Assembly (NCBI GenBank): GCA_964401995.1
Contig: CAYOAP010000008.1
Coordinates: 1 to 64,000 of the forward strand
DNA: 64,000 nt
DNA from: DATCBF01 sp964401995
GTDB taxonomy: Bacteria > Actinomycetota > Thermoleophilia > Solirubrobacterales > 70-9
Direction: 5' to 3'
This document shows positions 60,754-64,000 of this stretch, piece after piece (the first letter of the stretch is position 1; every line of letters starts with the position of its first letter). The notes beneath the pieces are model-generated. The model was not told the DNA's origin. It did no database searches and saw nothing but the letters and a program-made list of their open reading frames with translations. Both the position numbers and the translations under genes were made by a program.

Positions 60754-60879
60754 GGGCGGCGGGTGCTGCCTCGACGGTGCCTCCCCCGGCACCGCGGAGT
60801 GATCCTTGCCCCGAAGGGGCACTCGATTTCACCGGCCGAAGGCCGGTGATAGGCACAGGCGAGGCAGCACCCGCCGCCC
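60754..60879. repeat. palindromic element C
   Basis: 20-nt perfect inverted arms (60754-60773 and 60860-60879) enclose three hairpins; read on the minus strand these are CACCGGCC-TTC-GGCCGGTG, TGCCCC-TTC-GGGGCA and GGTGCC-(GGGGGA)-GGCACC. The layout is the same as elements A and B, but the sequence is different apart from the TTC loops and a GATCA-like linker after the second hairpin. It lies between two convergent genes, 27 nt from the HDOD gene stop. Confidence 0.75.
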
Positions 60880-60906
60880 CAAGGTCAGTGCTGTTTCGAA
60901 TCTCGC

Positions 60907-61998
60907 CTAGATCCAACCGCGATCGCGCGCGGTTAGGACTGCCTGGGCGCGGTCGACGGCGCCGATCTTGCCGTAGACGTTGTGCAGGTGCGTTCGGATG
61001 GTCGAGACGGAGAGGTGCATTTCGCCGGCGATCTGCTTGTAGACCATGCCCTCGGAGAGGTGCCTGAGGACGTCGAGCTCGCGAGCCGAGAGCGGGCAGG
61101 GCTCGCTGATCCGGTTGCCCTCCTGGCGTGGATAGGGCAGGTCGTAGAGAAGATCGCGCAGGCCCTCATCGTCGAGGCCGCAGCGCTTCGTCGCGGAGCG
61201 GAGCCGATCCGGGGTGACGGCCTCGCCCTGGGAGTAGTGGGCGACCATGTCGGCCGCGGCGACCATCGCCGCCAGCCCGTCGGCATCCTCGGAGTGGTGG
61301 CGCTCGATCGCGATCGCGATCCGCTGGGGGACGTTCCAACGCCGGGCGAGGACGCCGCCGACCAGGGCATGGTCGATTCCAAGCTGGTCGCGTTCGTCGC
61401 GCAGGCGCTGCTCGGGGGTGCGGGAGACAGCGTCGAAGTAGCTCTTGAAGCCTGGGTGCAGGCGCGAGATCACCAGCCGCCCGACGTCGTGCAGGAGGGC
61501 GGCGACGGCAAGCTCGTCGCGCTCGGCCCAGCCGACCGCGCGGCCGATCTCGTCAGCTGCCCGCTGAGTGGCCAGGGCGTGGATGCGGAAGCGCTCGGGT
61601 TTCAGCTCCCAGCCGCCGTTTGACTCGAAGAAGTCGAAGCTGGGCGCGGTGCCGGCGATCGCGAGCACGCCTGAGGGCTTGAGGATGTCGATCGCAGCGG
61701 GAACCCCGGCGATGCCGCCGGCGACCAGGCCGCTGCGGTTGGCGAAGCGCAGGACGGCAATAGTCAGGGCGACGTCGGACTCGACCGCCTCGACCAGATC
61801 GCCGATCCGTGAGGTCTCCGCCGTCGCCGCCCGCATCACCCGCTCGCGTGACTCGATCAGGACCGGGAAACGCTCGACCGCCTCGAAGGCATCGGCCAGC
61901 CGGCTGCCGGGCGCGGGCCCGGAACGGCCGTCAGCGCTCTTCCTTGGAACCTCGTGCGAGCTTCCCTTGCCATTGCTTTGAAGTTTTGTTGCGCCCAT
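60907..61998 (-). CDS. HDOD-domain protein fused to a LuxR-type DNA-binding domain
   Basis: 363-aa two-domain protein. Residues ~35-240 form an HDOD domain (SRLADAFEAVERFPVLIESRERVM..., the His-Asp pair H170-D171 in AALLHDVGRL, then HH at ~233-234), a degenerate HD-hydrolase fold used for signalling. Residues ~300-360 are a LuxR/GerE helix-turn-helix (LSARELDVLRHLSEGMVYKQIAGEMHLSVSTIRTHLHNVYGKIGAVDRAQAV). No receiver domain is present. HDOD domains are usually stand-alone or joined to EAL/GGDEF domains; an HDOD-HTH transcription factor is a less usual form. Convergent with the atypical response regulator. Confidence 0.85.
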   Translation of the reverse strand: MGATKLQSNGKGSSHEVPRKSADGRSGPAPGSRLADAFEAVERFPVLIESRERVMRAATAETSRIGDLVEAVESDVALTIAVLRFANRSGLVAGGIAGVPAAIDILKPSGVLAIAGTAPSFDFFESNGGWELKPERFRIHALATQRAADEIGRAVGWAERDELAVAALLHDVGRLVISRLHPGFKSYFDAVSRTPEQRLRDERDQLGIDHALVGGVLARRWNVPQRIAIAIERHHSEDADGLAAMVAAADMVAHYSQGEAVTPDRLRSATKRCGLDDEGLRDLLYDLPYPRQEGNRISEPCPLSARELDVLRHLSEGMVYKQIAGEMHLSVSTIRTHLHNVYGKIGAVDRAQAVLTARDRGWI

Positions 61999-62075
61999 TC
62001 GAACGCTTCATCGGCAAGAAGGGACGTTCGGTTTAGCAATTTCCTACCCAAAAATGATGAAAATCTGCAACTTTC

Positions 62076-62924
62076 CTACTTGATCTCGACTTTTTTCAGC
62101 AATCCCTCTTCAAAATGGGGCTTGCCGCCGTCGCGATCGGTCAGTGGGCAGAAGAAGACGTAGACGCCTTTTTTCAGGTCCAGAGTGGTCGTCTGCGAGT
62201 TTCCGCCATCGAGCACCGGGCTCTGGATCACCGTTTCCAGTTCGGCAAATGCCGGTGGCTTCGGCGAGCGGAAGGACTTTTCGATTTCGGCCAGCGAGGG
62301 GTCCTGGCCATCCTTGAGGCGATAGGCGGCGATCAGGTGCAGGGCCTTGTCGCCCTCGCTGTGGAAGGTCAATTCGTTCTCCCCCGCCTTCAGGCCGGAG
62401 ATTTCCCAGGCGAAACTGTCTTTGCCGGTTTCCGCCGCGGTCACCGTCGCCGGCGTGCTCGGCAGGTCGCCTTCGTCGCCAGCCGTGACTTCAAGCGACC
62501 CGGTGGCGGGAGCGCCGGTGAGGCCAGGACCGCCGAGCTCGGTCAGCGCGTAGCTGCCCGAAGGGAGGTTGAGGACCGCGGTGGCGGTCTGCCCGGGAGC
62601 GGTGGTCCCGACGCCGCCCTCGGCCCGCAGCCATTCCGGCGTCTTCGGGCTGTTGCCCTGGATGATCTTCAGGCCTTCTTCAATTGAGTGATCGCCCTTG
62701 AGCAGGGCGAGCTGAACCGAGTGCGGCGCCTTGCCCTTGTTCTCGAACTTGATTTCGACCAGGCCGCCTTCGGTCGACTTGGGCGCCTTGAAGCTTGCTT
62801 CGCCGCCGGCTTCGCTGATCGAGATCGCGAGTGGCGCCGGGGTCTGGCTGCTGCCTCCACAGCCAACCGCGCCGGCGGGCACGAGCACAGCCAGGCAGGT
62901 CAGGATCGTGAGGCGGGGGCGCAT
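62076..62924 (-). CDS. lipoprotein with cupredoxin-like C-terminus
   Basis: 282-aa predicted lipoprotein: signal peptide and lipobox PAGAVGCGGSS. Two similar beta-rich halves (about 35-140 and 150-282) each contain an E-L/F-x-x-N/S-x-G...H pattern (NKGKAPHSVQLALL; SEGDKALHLIAAYRL), suggesting duplicated cupredoxin-like folds. The end, GVYVFFCPLTDRDGGKPHFEEGL, carries a Cys and His spaced like a type-1 copper loop, but the methionine is replaced by Leu and the first-half ligands are not convincing. Copper binding is therefore uncertain. 11 nt downstream of gltX's stop region on the same strand. Confidence 0.7.
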   Translation of the reverse strand: MRPRLTILTCLAVLVPAGAVGCGGSSQTPAPLAISISEAGGEASFKAPKSTEGGLVEIKFENKGKAPHSVQLALLKGDHSIEEGLKIIQGNSPKTPEWLRAEGGVGTTAPGQTATAVLNLPSGSYALTELGGPGLTGAPATGSLEVTAGDEGDLPSTPATVTAAETGKDSFAWEISGLKAGENELTFHSEGDKALHLIAAYRLKDGQDPSLAEIEKSFRSPKPPAFAELETVIQSPVLDGGNSQTTTLDLKKGVYVFFCPLTDRDGGKPHFEEGLLKKVEIK

Positions 62925-62935
62925 CGCGGCTGACG

Positions 62936-64000
62936 TTACCCGAGGCCGTCGGCGGCCAGGCGCTGGACCGCAGCGTCGATGCGGGCCAGCGACGACTCGC
63001 GGCCAAGCACGGACAGGGACTCGAAGATGCCGGGGGAGACAGCGGCGCCGGTGATCGCCACCCGGATCGGCTGGTAGAGCTTTCCCGCCTTGATCTCAAG
63101 CTGCTCTGGCAATGGCGACAGCGCCGCCTCGACCGCGTCGGGATCGAAGCCGTCGGCGCCCGCCAGCGCCTTGCCTGCCGCTTCCAGCACAGCCCGCGAC
63201 CCGTCCTTCATCACCTTGGCCCAGGCCTTCGGATCGTCGACCGGCGGTTCGAAGAGGAAGCGGATCAAGACCCAGACCTCATCCAGGGTCTGCGCTTTCT
63301 CCTGCACGATCTCGCAGGCATCGCGCAGGCGCTGGTCGTCATCGCGGCCAAGGTGGCGGGCGACCGCCGCGGTGTACTCGTCGAGCGGCATCTCGCGCAT
63401 GAAGCGGCCGTTGACCCAGCGCAGCTTCTTCTCGTCGAAGATCGCCGCCGCCTTGCCGACGTCCTCGACCCGGAAGCGCCCGACCAGCTCCTCGGTCGAC
63501 ATCAGGGTCGTGTCGTCGTCGGTGCCCCAGCCGAGCAGGGCGAGGTAGTTGCGGACCGCGGCCGGCAGATAGCCGGAGTCGCGCAGCTCCTGCACGGAGG
63601 CGGCGCCGTGGCGCTTGGAGAGCTTCTTGCCATCGGGGCCGTGCAGCAGCGGCAGGTGGGCGTAGCGCGGCGCCTCGTGCCCGAGCGCGGCGAGGACAAG
63701 CAGCTGCTTGGGGGTGTTGGAGAGGTGGTCGTCGCCGCGGACCACCTCGGAGATCCCCATCTCGGCGTCGTCGACGGCGACCGCGAAGTTGTAGAGGACG
63801 GAGCCGTCGCCGCGGGCGATCACGAAGTCGTCGTAGCTGCGGTTGGGGAAGCGCACCTCGCCGCGGATCAGGTCGTCGACCACGGTCTCGCCGCCGTCGG
63901 GAACCCGGAGGCGGATCGCCGCCCCCTCGTCGCTGGTCGGCTTGCCGCGATAGCCGCGGTCGGCGCCGTGCTCGGCCTTCCAAGCCTCGACGTCCTTGGC
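62936..64000 (-). CDS. gltX: glutamyl-tRNA synthetase, C-terminal part (cut by window edge)
   Basis: Class Ib synthetase charging tRNA with glutamate. The visible 354 residues start within the catalytic domain (AKDVEAWKAEHGADRGYRGKP...) and include NRSYDDFVIARGDGSVLYNFAVAVDD, GDDHLSNTPKQ, the KMSKS-equivalent KLSKRHGA, and the C-terminal anticodon-binding helical domain. The frame is open to the right edge, so the N-terminus with the HIGH motif lies outside. Presence of gatCAB at 46834-49996 fits a non-discriminating enzyme that also makes Glu-tRNA-Gln, but discrimination cannot be judged from this fragment. Confidence 0.96.
   Translation of the reverse strand, partial: AKDVEAWKAEHGADRGYRGKPTSDEGAAIRLRVPDGGETVVDDLIRGEVRFPNRSYDDFVIARGDGSVLYNFAVAVDDAEMGISEVVRGDDHLSNTPKQLLVLAALGHEAPRYAHLPLLHGPDGKKLSKRHGAASVQELRDSGYLPAAVRNYLALLGWGTDDDTTLMSTEELVGRFRVEDVGKAAAIFDEKKLRWVNGRFMREMPLDEYTAAVARHLGRDDDQRLRDACEIVQEKAQTLDEVWVLIRFLFEPPVDDPKAWAKVMKDGSRAVLEAAGKALAGADGFDPDAVEAALSPLPEQLEIKAGKLYQPIRVAITGAAVSPGIFESLSVLGRESSLARIDAAVQRLAADGLG

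Overview
The window looks like chromosomal sequence of a high-GC actinobacterium, most probably from the class Thermoleophilia (Solirubrobacterales-like). The evidence is the actinobacterial 16S rRNA 5' end at the left edge, the GC-rich third codon positions, many GTG and TTG starts, very tight gene packing with ATGA/TGATG junctions, the lineage-typical secreted repeat proteins (9764-10561, 34549-36228), and a menaquinone-based respiratory gene set. No insertion sequence, prophage, CRISPR array or tRNA was found. Both edges cut genes: 16S rRNA on the left and gltX on the right.

Layout. 1-4408: rRNA promoter and leader, tyrS, a class A penicillin-binding protein, and a 3-methyladenine glycosylase. 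4414-24772: mostly minus-strand amino-acid biosynthesis, with cimA-DegT aminotransferase-argH, ilvE, leuB, an XRE-cupin regulator-leuC-leuD-methyltransferase operon, leuA behind a leucine-rich leader peptide, and serC-serA-quinone oxidoreductase-RTX protein. Secreted proteins and an MFS exporter lie between them. 24911-26414: two small plus-strand genes, then two large palindromic elements. 26415-41113: menaquinone genes (menE on minus; menB-menA-menC-menD on plus; menF on minus) interleaved with branched-chain genes (ilvC, ilvB, ilvN), followed by a UDP-sulfoquinovose synthase. 41190-44930: three membrane glycosyltransferase genes. 44946-49996: a zinc-ribbon membrane protein, NDH-2 and gatCAB. 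50064-59720: a GMC oxidoreductase, folD, a UvrD/PcrA helicase, paired lipoproteins and an Rrf2-cysK-cysE operon. 59793-64000: an atypical response regulator, two more palindromic elements, an HDOD-LuxR protein, a lipoprotein and gltX.

How it works together. The window encodes nearly all of the leucine/isoleucine/valine pathway (cimA, ilvB, ilvN, ilvC, ilvE, leuA, leuB, leuC, leuD; ilvD was not seen), two serine steps (serA, serC) leading to cysteine (cysE, cysK), and six menaquinone genes that can supply the quinone used by the type II NADH dehydrogenase. gltX and gatCAB together fit the indirect route to Gln-tRNA.

The most interesting regulatory DNA is (i) a leuA leader peptide whose run of leucine codons is complementary over 12 bp, with one G-U pair, to the leuA ribosome-binding site, and (ii) a family of intergenic palindromic elements. 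In two of these a conserved core with covarying hairpins is closed by long inverted arms that are unrelated between copies.
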